From JAJOKI01 sp964412405 (GTDB taxonomy: Archaea > Halobacteriota > UBA148 > JAJOKI01), in assembly GCA_964412405.1 (NCBI GenBank), contig CAYPOB010000044.1, positions 1 through 6,461 of the forward strand: a DNA stretch of 6,461 nt. Reading direction: 5' to 3'. Both the position numbers and the translations under genes were made by a program. The notes under the pieces were generated by a model, which searched no databases, had not been told where the DNA came from, and saw only the letters and a program-made list of their open reading frames with translations. Positions 1 through 6,460 of this stretch are shown here, piece by piece (positions within the stretch are counted from its first letter, which is position 1; every line of letters starts with the position of its first letter).

Positions 1-881
1 AGCGCCTTCTGAGCATGCAACCTGTTTTCAGCCTGCTCAAATATCACAGAATGTGGACCATCGATGATATCTGACGTGATCTCCTCGCCCCTGTTGGCTG
101 GCAGGCAATGCATGACGATGACGTCGTCTTTTGCCATCTTCACAATATCCGCATCGATCTGGAATCCCTGGAAATCGCGCATTTTTCTCTTTTTCTGGCT
201 CTCATTCCCCATCGACACCCACACATCTGTGTAGAGCACATCCGCACCCCTGGCCGCCTTCTCTGGCTCATGCGTGATTTTTATATTGCCCCCAAGCTCT
301 CCCGCCTTTTTCACGACCGCCTCGTTGGGTTCATATCCCTCTGGACATGCCACAACGACATCCATTCCGGTGAGCGCACCAGCCAGTATCGATGAGTTGC
401 ATACATTGTTGCCATCCCCAATCCAGCCAAATTTAAGGTCGGCGAAGTCTCCCTTTGATTCGTAGATAGTAAATAAGTCCGCGAGGGATTGACAGGGATG
501 CTCGATATCGGTCAATCCATTGATTACAGGCACCTTTGAGTGCTTTGCGAATTGAACGACCGTTTTGTGTGCGTTCGCCCTGATCACCACCCCATGCACA
601 TAGCGAGACAGTACCTGCGTACTGTCTTTTATCGTCTCCCCCCTTCCAAGTTGAATGTCCTGCCAGTTGAGATACAGTGCATGTCCGCCCAGGTCAACCA
701 TGGCAGTTTCGAATGAGACGCGCGTTCTGGTAGATGGTTTTTCAAATATCATCGCAAGGCTCTTGTTTTTTAAATGGTCTGATAGCTCCCAGCGCTTTCG
801 TTCTTCCTTTAGCTCCTCTGCTCTTTTTAGTATGCCGATGATATCATCATATGTCAGGTCTGCCATCGAAATGAAATTCAT
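1..881 (-). CDS. argF: ornithine carbamoyltransferase, 3' end cut by window edge
   Basis: This enzyme transfers the carbamoyl group of carbamoyl phosphate to ornithine, making citrulline in cytoplasmic arginine synthesis. I translated 293 codons by hand. The carbamoyl-phosphate motif STRTR is at residues 50-54, HPCQ at 128-131, the ornithine-loop motif DVWVSMG at 219-225 and HCLPA, with the catalytic cysteine, at 258-262. The last two separate it from aspartate carbamoyltransferase. The family is usually about 305-310 residues, so only about 10-15 residues and the stop are missing at the left edge. The ATG at 881 is preceded at 5 bases by GAGGGGG (887-893). A second in-frame ATG five codons later has no such site. 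The start overlaps the purD stop as TGATG, so it is the fourth gene of the carS-pyrE-purD-argF operon and is probably translationally coupled. The function is secure. Whether more genes follow cannot be seen. Confidence 0.95.
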   Translation of the reverse strand, partial: MNFISMADLTYDDIIGILKRAEELKEERKRWELSDHLKNKSLAMIFEKPSTRTRVSFETAMVDLGGHALYLNWQDIQLGRGETIKDSTQVLSRYVHGVVIRANAHKTVVQFAKHSKVPVINGLTDIEHPCQSLADLFTIYESKGDFADLKFGWIGDGNNVCNSSILAGALTGMDVVVACPEGYEPNEAVVKKAGELGGNIKITHEPEKAARGADVLYTDVWVSMGNESQKKRKMRDFQGFQIDADIVKMAKDDVIVMHCLPANRGEEITSDIIDGPHSVIFEQAENRLHAQKA

Positions 882-2179
882 CACGACCCCCTCAACGAAT
901 TCATATGGTCAATTCGTTTCTGGATTAAAAACTTTTTTCCAATATCGTGCCTGCACTGTATATTTCCTTTTATTCTGGATAGCGCATTTTCTGCTTTTTT
1001 CTCTGCTTCGGAAATTGTATCGGCAATTCCTACGACGGCAAGCGAACGCGACGAAGTGGTGTATATCCCTCTGCCGACCTCGTTCACGTTTGCATAAAAC
1101 AGGAGGGCGTCCTCAATCGACTCTATTGATAATTTTGCTCCGATGATGGGCTTGTCAGGATAGCCTTTTGGCACAGCGTATTTACATACGGTCGCCTTGC
1201 GCATAAATTCGGCATCTGAAAGCGAACCATTCAATATGGCGTATGCTATCTCCACCAAATCTGTCCTTAGGAGGGGTAGCACGTTCATCGCCTCTGGGTC
1301 TCCAAATCTGCAGTTGAACTCGATAACTTTTAGACCATCGGCCGTCATCATAAATTGTCCGTACAGGATTCCCTTATATTCCGCCCCCGTCTCCTTTTTC
1401 AGTGCAGCGACCGTTTGCTTCATTATCTTTATCCCACCTACATAGTCCTGTTCGGCCATGAACGGCAAAATGTCCCCGGCATCACTATATGACCCCATGC
1501 CGCCGGTATTCGGTCCTTTGTCCCCTTCATACGCCCTTTTGTGGTCTTGCACTGCCGGACCTGGCGCCAGCGTCTTTCCGTCCACAAACGCCTGGATCGT
1601 GAATTCCTCCCCCACAAGACGTTCTTCTATCACCACCTCTCCTTTTTCCAGAAGACCTTTGACGTATTCTTTAGCACCGTGCTTGTTTATTTGGTCCCCA
1701 ACCACCTTTACGCCCTTTCCGCCCGTGAGACCTGCGGGTTTGATGACCGCACCTTTTTCAAATTTATCGATAAATTCGCACGCATCGTCTGCATCGCCGA
1801 ATACCCTGAAAACAGGACAGCCTTTGATGCCGTGTTTCTTCATCAGCTGACGCGTCCATGCCTTATCTGACTCGATTCTCGCAACTGTTTTTTTGGGACC
1901 GACCGCGGGAACGTCAGTTTCTTCAAGCGCGTCCACGATACCTGCGGCAAGCGGCGCCTCGGGCCCGATTATCGCTAAGTCGGTTTTAATTTTGTCCGCA
2001 TAACCTGTAACCTTTGAGATGTCGACCTCTTCGGCGATCAATATATCTTCGCATAAGCGTGCTATACCTGGATTACGATTTTTCATCACGGCATATATGG
2101 CTGGATGGTGTCTGCTTCGTGCCAGGGCCTCGGCGATAGCATGCTCCCTTCCGCCAGAACCGACAATTAGAATATTCAT
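881..2179 (-). CDS. purD: phosphoribosylamine--glycine ligase (GAR synthetase)
   Basis: PurD uses ATP to join glycine to 5-phosphoribosylamine, giving glycinamide ribonucleotide, the second step of purine synthesis in the cytoplasm. The 432 residues match the usual 425-440. The N-terminal domain opens with GSGGREHA at 7-14, followed by GPEAPLAAG at 72-80. The ATP-grasp part shows KPAGLTGGKGVKV at 147-159, GEEFTIQAFVDG at 190-201, the loop KGPNTGGMGSYS at 221-232, and the metal- and ATP-binding stretch EFNCRFGDPE at 287-296. The GLTGGKG loop differs from the common bacterial form (ADGLAAGKG) and resembles archaeal PurD. The ATG overlaps the pyrE stop as ATGA and has GGGAG (2188-2192) 8 bases upstream. 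Its stop overlaps the argF start. It is a single-domain enzyme, not fused to PurM or PurN as in eukaryotes. Its substrate glycine and the next enzyme, PurN, come from the divergent operon. Confidence 0.96.
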   Translation of the reverse strand: MNILIVGSGGREHAIAEALARSRHHPAIYAVMKNRNPGIARLCEDILIAEEVDISKVTGYADKIKTDLAIIGPEAPLAAGIVDALEETDVPAVGPKKTVARIESDKAWTRQLMKKHGIKGCPVFRVFGDADDACEFIDKFEKGAVIKPAGLTGGKGVKVVGDQINKHGAKEYVKGLLEKGEVVIEERLVGEEFTIQAFVDGKTLAPGPAVQDHKRAYEGDKGPNTGGMGSYSDAGDILPFMAEQDYVGGIKIMKQTVAALKKETGAEYKGILYGQFMMTADGLKVIEFNCRFGDPEAMNVLPLLRTDLVEIAYAILNGSLSDAEFMRKATVCKYAVPKGYPDKPIIGAKLSIESIEDALLFYANVNEVGRGIYTTSSRSLAVVGIADTISEAEKKAENALSRIKGNIQCRHDIGKKFLIQKRIDHMNSLRGS

Positions 2180-2721
2180 TCCAGCAACTCCCTTGCTGTG
2201 GTGAGCGGGATGAGTGAGACACCGATTTTATCCAGATTCTCTTTTGCGCCCTCTTCTCGGTCAACTGCTACGATGGCGCAATCGACGACCATTCCAAGCT
2301 CGCGCAGTATCTTGGCCGCCATGACCGCTCCTGAACCAGTCGTAGTGACGTCCTCTATCAGGAGAATATGCTCGCCTGCTACAAATTCGCCCTCGACTTT
2401 CTTGCCCGTTCCATACCCTTTCTTTTCTTTTCTGACTATGACATATGGCAAACTACTGCAGATGCTTGTCACCGCCGCCAGCGGAATCGACCCGAGCTCG
2501 ATTCCTGCAAGCCTTTGCGTGCCAGGCGGTATCAATTTTGACATTTGTTTGCCCACTGCCAGCAAACACCCTGGATCTGTCTCGAAAATATATTTGTCAA
2601 TGTAATAGCTGCTCTTCTTGCCCGAAGACAGCGTAAAATCGCCAAACTTGACCGCTTTTTTAAGCGCTTTTATCAATTCGGATCGCCCTTCCATCGACAT
2701 GTCCTCACTTTTATATCTCAT
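2176..2721 (-). CDS. pyrE: orotate phosphoribosyltransferase
   Basis: PyrE joins orotate to PRPP, forming orotidine 5'-monophosphate in pyrimidine synthesis. In its 181 residues the N-terminal signature KFGDFTLSSGKKSSYYID is at 25-42, the mobile catalytic loop RKEKKGYGTGKKVEG at 97-111, and the PRPP-binding motif LLIEDVTTTGSG at 120-131. The stand-alone, short form is typical of archaea; it is not fused to PyrF. The ATG at 2721 lies 3 bases past the carS stop, and GGTGA, formed by the end of carS, precedes it at 3 bases. An ATG at 2694 (codon 10) has GTGAGG about 8 bases upstream and would begin closer to the conserved region, so the first nine residues are uncertain. The stop overlaps the purD start as ATGA. 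The function is clear; only the N-terminus is open. Confidence 0.95.
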   Translation of the reverse strand: MRYKSEDMSMEGRSELIKALKKAVKFGDFTLSSGKKSSYYIDKYIFETDPGCLLAVGKQMSKLIPPGTQRLAGIELGSIPLAAVTSICSSLPYVIVRKEKKGYGTGKKVEGEFVAGEHILLIEDVTTTGSGAVMAAKILRELGMVVDCAIVAVDREEGAKENLDKIGVSLIPLTTARELLE

Positions 2722-2724
2722 AGG

Positions 2725-3249
2725 TCACCACGGCACATCTTTTTTTCCTATTTTATACCCGATGATGTTGAAGAGTTTATGTAAAATCGGGGTAAGCACG
2801 ATTATCGTTATGATAATCCATGGTGTGAAATTTGCGATGAACCAGGCATAGCTGAAAATGGCTGTGAATATCAGTGCGCCAAAGACGAAATCCAGTTGGT
2901 CTACCAATGGCAGGGGCGCCCCGCACTCATGTCCTGCACGCCTTTTTAAAAAGCTCTTTGTGGCATCTCCCGTCATCGCGCCCAAGGGCAGGCAGATGAG
3001 TGCAGGAATGGTAAAGTAGGGGAAACCCAAATCAGGAGCGATGATATTTTGTCCCGCCCCCACGACAATTCCTCCGAATACTCCCCCAATAAATCCGCGG
3101 TAGGTCTTTCCATCTCCCAACATCCTTTTTCCGTCCCTAAATTTTCGTCCCAAATCGATTGGGGTTCCGCCCCTGCACAATACGGCACACATATTGGAAA
3201 TATATGCGGGCATCATCAACCAGATTGCATTTATTATGGTTTCCAGCAC
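2725..3249 (-). CDS. carS: CDP-archaeol synthase (CTP:archaetidate cytidylyltransferase), membrane protein
   Basis: CarS activates unsaturated archaetidic acid (2,3-bis-geranylgeranylglyceryl phosphate) with CTP, giving CDP-archaeol, the precursor of archaeal polar lipid headgroups; it sits in the membrane. Numbered from the chosen start (174 residues), PAYISN is at 14-19, GGTPIDLG at 27-34, FRDGKRMLGDGKT at 37-49, GDATKSFLKRR at 94-104, PLPLVDQLDF at 112-121, and the family's typical C-terminal KDVPW at 170-174. About five hydrophobic segments are visible (near 3-20, 50-68, 77-95, 120-139, 142-159). The start is non-ATG. The frame opens with GTG at 3261, but the GTG at 3249 has GGTG 9 bases upstream and gives MLETIINAIW, which matches the usual family N-terminus better, so I chose it. 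It is the first gene of its operon and marks the window as archaeal. Confidence 0.93.
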   Translation of the reverse strand: MLETIINAIWLMMPAYISNMCAVLCRGGTPIDLGRKFRDGKRMLGDGKTYRGFIGGVFGGIVVGAGQNIIAPDLGFPYFTIPALICLPLGAMTGDATKSFLKRRAGHECGAPLPLVDQLDFVFGALIFTAIFSYAWFIANFTPWIIITIIVLTPILHKLFNIIGYKIGKKDVPW

Positions 3250-3258
3250 ACATATCAA

Positions 3259-3262
3259 CACC
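3259..3262 (-). promoter_or_regulatory. ribosome binding site favouring the carS GTG start at 3249
   Basis: On the minus strand GGTG lies here, 9 bases before the in-frame GTG at 3249. The alternative GTG at 3261 is itself part of this GGTG and has only an A/T-rich stretch ahead of it. The match is short, so it favours the downstream start without proving it. Confidence 0.45.
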
Positions 3263-3301
3263 GAAAATGTTTTTTGGGTATGGGTTGATAGATGTCATGC
3301 A

Positions 3302-3309
3302 ATTTAAAT
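3302..3309. promoter_or_regulatory. palindromic TATA-box candidate shared by both divergent operons
   Basis: The octamer ATTTAAAT reads the same on both strands and lies between the divergent starts of carS and glyA. Its centre is about 44 bases from the glyA ATG at 3349 and about 45 from the outer carS GTG at 3261. Archaeal transcription starts about 25 bases downstream of the TATA box. That would place the plus-strand start near 3331, just before the glyA ribosome binding site, and the minus-strand start near 3281. No convincing purine-rich BRE is visible on either flank. This is an inference from position and symmetry. Confidence 0.5.
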
Positions 3310-3336
3310 CCTCGTAATGAGAATAGTATGGGGAGT

Positions 3337-3341
3337 GGGAG
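3337..3341 (+). promoter_or_regulatory. ribosome binding site deciding the glyA start at 3349
   Basis: GGGAG lies 7 bases before the ATG at 3349, a good match to the archaeal anti-Shine-Dalgarno sequence. A further GGGAG lies at 3331-3335. The in-frame ATGs at 3292 and 3328 have no comparable site, and the one at 3292 lies upstream of the TATA candidate. Confidence 0.7.
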
Positions 3342-3348
3342 AGATTTG

Positions 3349-4578
3349 ATGAGATTAATTGAGGCAGACCCAGAAGTGGCAAGGGTGATCGAACAGGAGA
3401 TCGAGAGAGAACGATCCGGGCTGGAACTGATCGCCTCTGAGAATTGCGTCGACGAGGCGATTTTAGAGGCGCAGGGCTCGGTCATGACGAACAAGTACGC
3501 CGAAGGATATCCTGGCAGACGATACTACGGCGGATGCGAGTACATGGACGTGGTGGAAAACTTGGCGATCGAGCGGGCCAAGAAGCTCTTTGGCGCCGAA
3601 CACGTCAATGTTCAGGCACATTCGGGATCGCAGGCCAATATGGCAGTGTATTTCGCTATGCTAAATGTCAGGGATACCATCATGGGCATGGATCTCTCAC
3701 ACGGAGGGCATCTAACGCATGGAAGTCCGGTCAATTTTTCAGGAAAATTTTTCAAGAGCCTCTTTTATGGAGTAGATAAAAATACGCAGAGGATAGACTA
3801 CGACGCTATAGAGGGACTGGCTAAATTGCACAAGCCCAAGATGATCGTGGCTGGGGCAAGTGCCTATCCAAGAGAGATAGATTTTACCAGATTCGGGGAA
3901 ATCGCCGATGAAGTTGGAGCATATTTGATGGTCGATATGGCGCACATCGCCGGCTTGGTTGCGGCAGGTCTGCACCAAAATCCGGTACCACATGCGCACT
4001 TCGTGACGAGTACCACCCATAAAACGTTGCGCGGTGCGAGGGGGGGTTTCATCATCTGCAAGGACGAGTTTGCCCAAGCGATCGACAAAATGGTGTTCCC
4101 TGGGATACAGGGCGGTCCCCTGATGCACGTCATCGCCGCCAAAGCGGTGACATTTAAACTGGCGATGACAAAGGAGTTCGTGGAGTACCAGAAGCAGACC
4201 GTCAAGAATGCAAAGGCGATGGCAAATACGCTATTAAACAATGGATTTGTCATGGTATCTGGTGGAACCGACAATCATCTGATGCTGGCGGACCTTACTG
4301 ATAAAGGTATCACCGGCAAGGATGCGGAGGCGGCGCTGGGTGAAGCGAGCATCACAGTGAACAAGAACACCATCCCATTCGACACCCAGAGTCCTTTTGT
4401 CACCAGCGGAATTCGGATCGGTACGCCGGCTGTAACCACAAGGGGCATGAAGGAATTGGAGATGAGAAAGATAGCGGATATGATCGGCAGAATTCTTTCA
4501 GATATTGGAAACAAAGTAGAGAAGGATGCGATTAAAAGAGAGGTCAAAGAGTTGTGCGATCGGTTTCCACTGTATTGA
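3349..4578 (+). CDS. glyA: serine hydroxymethyltransferase
   Basis: GlyA is a cytoplasmic PLP enzyme that converts serine and tetrahydrofolate (or tetrahydromethanopterin in some archaea) to glycine and the methylene-pterin. Numbered from the chosen start (409 residues; family about 410-420), ELIASEN is at 26-32, YPGRRYYGG at 54-62, VDMAHIAGL at 195-203 with the PLP-contacting Asp196 and His199, STTHKTLRGARGG at 221-233 with the PLP-binding Lys225, and SGIRIGTPAVTTRG at 353-366 with the carboxylate-binding Arg356. The frame could begin at 3292 (428 residues) or 3328, but the ATG at 3349 has the only strong ribosome binding site. It heads the glyA-folD-purN operon. The neighbouring folD and purN argue that the acceptor here is tetrahydrofolate; the sequence alone does not settle the cofactor. 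Confidence 0.96.
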   Translation: MRLIEADPEVARVIEQEIERERSGLELIASENCVDEAILEAQGSVMTNKYAEGYPGRRYYGGCEYMDVVENLAIERAKKLFGAEHVNVQAHSGSQANMAVYFAMLNVRDTIMGMDLSHGGHLTHGSPVNFSGKFFKSLFYGVDKNTQRIDYDAIEGLAKLHKPKMIVAGASAYPREIDFTRFGEIADEVGAYLMVDMAHIAGLVAAGLHQNPVPHAHFVTSTTHKTLRGARGGFIICKDEFAQAIDKMVFPGIQGGPLMHVIAAKAVTFKLAMTKEFVEYQKQTVKNAKAMANTLLNNGFVMVSGGTDNHLMLADLTDKGITGKDAEAALGEASITVNKNTIPFDTQSPFVTSGIRIGTPAVTTRGMKELEMRKIADMIGRILSDIGNKVEKDAIKREVKELCDRFPLY

Positions 4579-4611
4579 ATGGATATCTAAATCATAGATT
4601 GAAAAACCATT

Positions 4612-4617
4612 GAGAGG
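4612..4617 (+). promoter_or_regulatory. ribosome binding site deciding the folD TTG start at 4625
   Basis: GAGAGG ends 7 bases before the TTG at 4625, ideal spacing for initiation there. The earlier in-frame TTG at 4610 overlaps this element and has none of its own. The 46-base gap after glyA also contains a weak TATA-like ATATCTAAAT (4583-4592), which I do not call as a promoter. Confidence 0.65.
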
Positions 4618-4624
4618 ATACATC

Positions 4625-5476
4625 TTGAATCTGATTGACGGACGCAAAGTCGCAACAGAATTGCAAGCCGAGATGAAACGTGAGGTCAAGCAATTAAAGA
4701 ACGAGCAAAACTTGATTCCAGGCCTTGCAACGATACTGATAGGAGACGAACCGGCATCTCGGATTTATGTGTCTATGAAGACGAAGGCGTGCGATAACAT
4801 AGGCATCTATCACGAGGAGCATACGTTTCCAGAAGATGTCGGAGAGGATGAGGTCATTCGGGTCATTCGGCAATTGAATGATGCATCGAAGATCCATGGC
4901 ATCCTGGTACAACTCCCTCTCTCGCCGCATCTAAATGAACGGAAAATTTTGAACACGGTGTCCCCCAAAAAAGATGTGGACGGCTTCCATCCAATTAACA
5001 TGGGCAACCTGTTCATCGGTGTTGGTACGGAAACGCTGGTTCCGTGCACCCCTGCGGGGATCATGATATTGCTGGAAAGGGTAGGAGTGGATATCGAAGG
5101 CAAACATGCCGTGATCGTGGGGCGGAGCAGCATCGTCGGCAAGCCAGTAGCTTTGATGCTGCTGGCCAGGCATGCAACCGTCACCATATGTCATTCGAAG
5201 ACAGGGGACCTTGGTGAGTATACCAGACGGGCGGATATACTGGTGGTGGCGGTAGGTATGGCGAAACTCATCACCAAAGATATGGTGAAGGAAGGCGCAG
5301 TAGTCATCGATGTTGGCATCAACCGGATCGATGGCAAACTCTGTGGAGATGTCGATTTCGAGGGCGTCAGGAAAAAAGCATCGGCAATCACGCCCGTGCC
5401 GGGCGGTGTGGGCCCGATGACCATTGCGATGCTCATGCGCAACACCATAACTGCGGCAAAGAGTGCGTTGTCATGA
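4625..5476 (+). CDS. folD: bifunctional methylene-THF dehydrogenase / methenyl-THF cyclohydrolase
   Basis: FolD oxidises 5,10-methylene-tetrahydrofolate with NAD(P)+ and hydrolyses the methenyl form to 10-formyl-tetrahydrofolate. Numbered from the chosen TTG start (283 residues, normal for the family), YVSMKTKAC is at 48-56 with the catalytic pair Tyr48 and Lys52, VQLPLSPHL at 95-103 with Gln96, KKDVDGFHP at 115-123 with Asp119, PCTPAG at 140-145, the nucleotide-binding GRSSIVGKP at 166-174, and the C-terminal PVPGGVGPMT at 257-266. All key residues are present. The start is TTG; a TTG five codons upstream (4610) is possible, but the ribosome binding site favours 4625 and MNLIDGRK resembles the usual FolD N-terminus. 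It lies 46 bases after glyA, which supplies its substrate, and its stop overlaps the purN start as ATGA. FolD is absent from many archaea, so it points to a folate-using lineage. Confidence 0.95.
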   Translation: MNLIDGRKVATELQAEMKREVKQLKNEQNLIPGLATILIGDEPASRIYVSMKTKACDNIGIYHEEHTFPEDVGEDEVIRVIRQLNDASKIHGILVQLPLSPHLNERKILNTVSPKKDVDGFHPINMGNLFIGVGTETLVPCTPAGIMILLERVGVDIEGKHAVIVGRSSIVGKPVALMLLARHATVTICHSKTGDLGEYTRRADILVVAVGMAKLITKDMVKEGAVVIDVGINRIDGKLCGDVDFEGVRKKASAITPVPGGVGPMTIAMLMRNTITAAKSALS

Positions 5477-6102
5477 AGAAATTAAACGTAGCTGTACTGG
5501 CCTCTAACAGGGGGAGCAATCTGAAACGCCTGTGGGAACTGGCCAAAAAGGGTGCGCTGGACGTCAGTATTTCGATACTAGTCACTGAAAATCCTGACGC
5601 ACCCATCTTAAAATGGGCGAGAGAATACGGGCTTGAGGGCGTGTGCATCCCAGTGGACTCAAGGACCAGGGAGGAACATGAGAAGAGCATTATACGACAT
5701 CTCGAAAAGCATGACGTGGACCTGATCGTGCTCGACGGTTACAGGCGAATTCTCAGTCCAGTCATCGTGAATGCGTACAGGATCATGAACGTCCATCCCT
5801 CTCTCTTGCCCGCTTTCCCTGGCAAGAATGCGTGGAAGCAGACGCTTGACCACGGCGCCAAGGTCTCCGGATGCACCATACATTTCGTGGACGAGAGTGT
5901 AGATAATGGACCGATAATCCTGCAGAGCGCGATTCGGGTCATGGATGATGATACCGTCGAAACGCTGAAGGAGCGGATTCTCGTCGAGGAGGGGAGACTC
6001 TATCCAGAGGCGGTACGGCTCTTTGCAGAAGGGCGATTAACGATAGAAGGGAGGCGAGTTATAATCAAGGAATCTCGTGGACCTGTATCTCGCCAGACCT
6101 GA
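5473..6102 (+). CDS. purN: phosphoribosylglycinamide formyltransferase (folate-dependent)
   Basis: PurN moves the formyl group of 10-formyl-tetrahydrofolate to glycinamide ribonucleotide, adding C8 of the purine ring. In its 209 residues the catalytic triad of the family is intact and falls on the E. coli numbers: Asn106 and His108 in MNVHPSLLP, and Asp144 in SVDNGPIIL. The N-terminal phosphate loop reads SNRGSN (11-16), a variant of the common GxGSN, and the folate loop reads LDGYRRILS (87-95) where LAGFMRILS is usual. Residue 119 is Asn, as I recall it in the human enzyme, and residue 121 is Trp where His is common. The ATG overlaps the folD stop as ATGA, so coupled translation is likely. 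The last 13 codons overlap the convergent fxsA. Another folate formyltransferase of this fold is possible but less likely beside glyA and folD. Confidence 0.88.
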   Translation: MKKLNVAVLASNRGSNLKRLWELAKKGALDVSISILVTENPDAPILKWAREYGLEGVCIPVDSRTREEHEKSIIRHLEKHDVDLIVLDGYRRILSPVIVNAYRIMNVHPSLLPAFPGKNAWKQTLDHGAKVSGCTIHFVDESVDNGPIILQSAIRVMDDDTVETLKERILVEEGRLYPEAVRLFAEGRLTIEGRRVIIKESRGPVSRQT

Positions 6103-6460
6103 TCTTTCGCTTGAGCCGTTTCTTCAGTATCTTCTTTATCCACTTGCGCGTCAATGGAATGAGCAGGATAAAGCCCAGTAAATCCGTGAGCACTCCAGGC
6201 GTGATGAGGAGAACTCCGCCTATCAGCACGAGCGCGCCATCGAACAACCTATCTGCTGGCAGGATGCCGTTCATCAGGTCAACCTGTATGTCTCTGAGAA
6301 CGGACAGACCCTGGGATTTGGCCAGCATGGCGCCCACGACACCCGTGACCACGACGATGAAGAGCACGTTCCACGTCCCAATCATCCGACCAAGTTCGAT
6401 CAATAAAAACAGCTCTATGATGGGCGTCAAGATGAAGATTAGTATTAGTGTGGGTAGCAT
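6065..6460 (-). CDS. fxsA: FxsA-family membrane protein
   Basis: This is a small integral membrane protein of 131 residues. Hydrophobic segments lie near 3-21, with a conserved-looking Glu16, near 29-46, and from about 73 to 103. The last carries the family hallmark LLITPGVLTDLLGFILLIP at 84-102. A strongly basic tail (about 105-122) should face the cytoplasm by the positive-inside rule. In E. coli FxsA relieves F-plasmid exclusion of phage T7 when overproduced; the normal role of the family is not well defined, and no function in this host can be read from context. The ATG at 6460 fits the usual family start, but only one base remains upstream, so the ribosome binding site and promoter are unseen and a slightly earlier start cannot be excluded. 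The gene converges on purN and overlaps its last 38 bases. Confidence 0.87.
   Translation of the reverse strand: MLPTLILIFILTPIIELFLLIELGRMIGTWNVLFIVVVTGVVGAMLAKSQGLSVLRDIQVDLMNGILPADRLFDGALVLIGGVLLITPGVLTDLLGFILLIPLTRKWIKKILKKRLKRKIRSGEIQVHEIP

Noticed and set aside
837..848. Perfect 12-base palindrome GATGATATCATC near the start of argF
   Set aside because: It encodes Asp-Asp-Ile-Ile within the gene, is A/T-rich, and is not repeated elsewhere as an operator would be.
655..1146. Open frame of 163 codons on the plus strand opposite argF and purD
   Set aside because: It lies antisense to two firmly identified genes, resembles no known family, and has the irregular composition of a shadow frame.
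1458..1870. Two overlapping plus-strand open frames opposite purD
   Set aside because: Both are antisense to the conserved ATP-grasp region and show no motif or ribosome binding site.
2800..2818. Inverted repeat GATTATC, 5-base loop, GATAATC
   Set aside because: It lies inside carS, where it encodes an isoleucine-rich membrane segment, and no T-run follows. Codon usage explains it.
3739..4274. Two minus-strand open frames of 129 and 136 codons inside glyA
   Set aside because: They are antisense to the conserved PLP region of glyA; their length follows from constraint on the sense strand.
4579..4624. Possible separate promoter for folD (ATATCTAAAT)
   Set aside because: The match to an archaeal TATA box is weak, and a start 25 bases downstream would fall at the ribosome binding site. 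Co-transcription with glyA is simpler.
4853..4870. Tandem 9-base repeat GTCATTCGG in folD
   Set aside because: Only two copies, in frame, encoding VIR-VIR in a helix; no sign of a repeat array.
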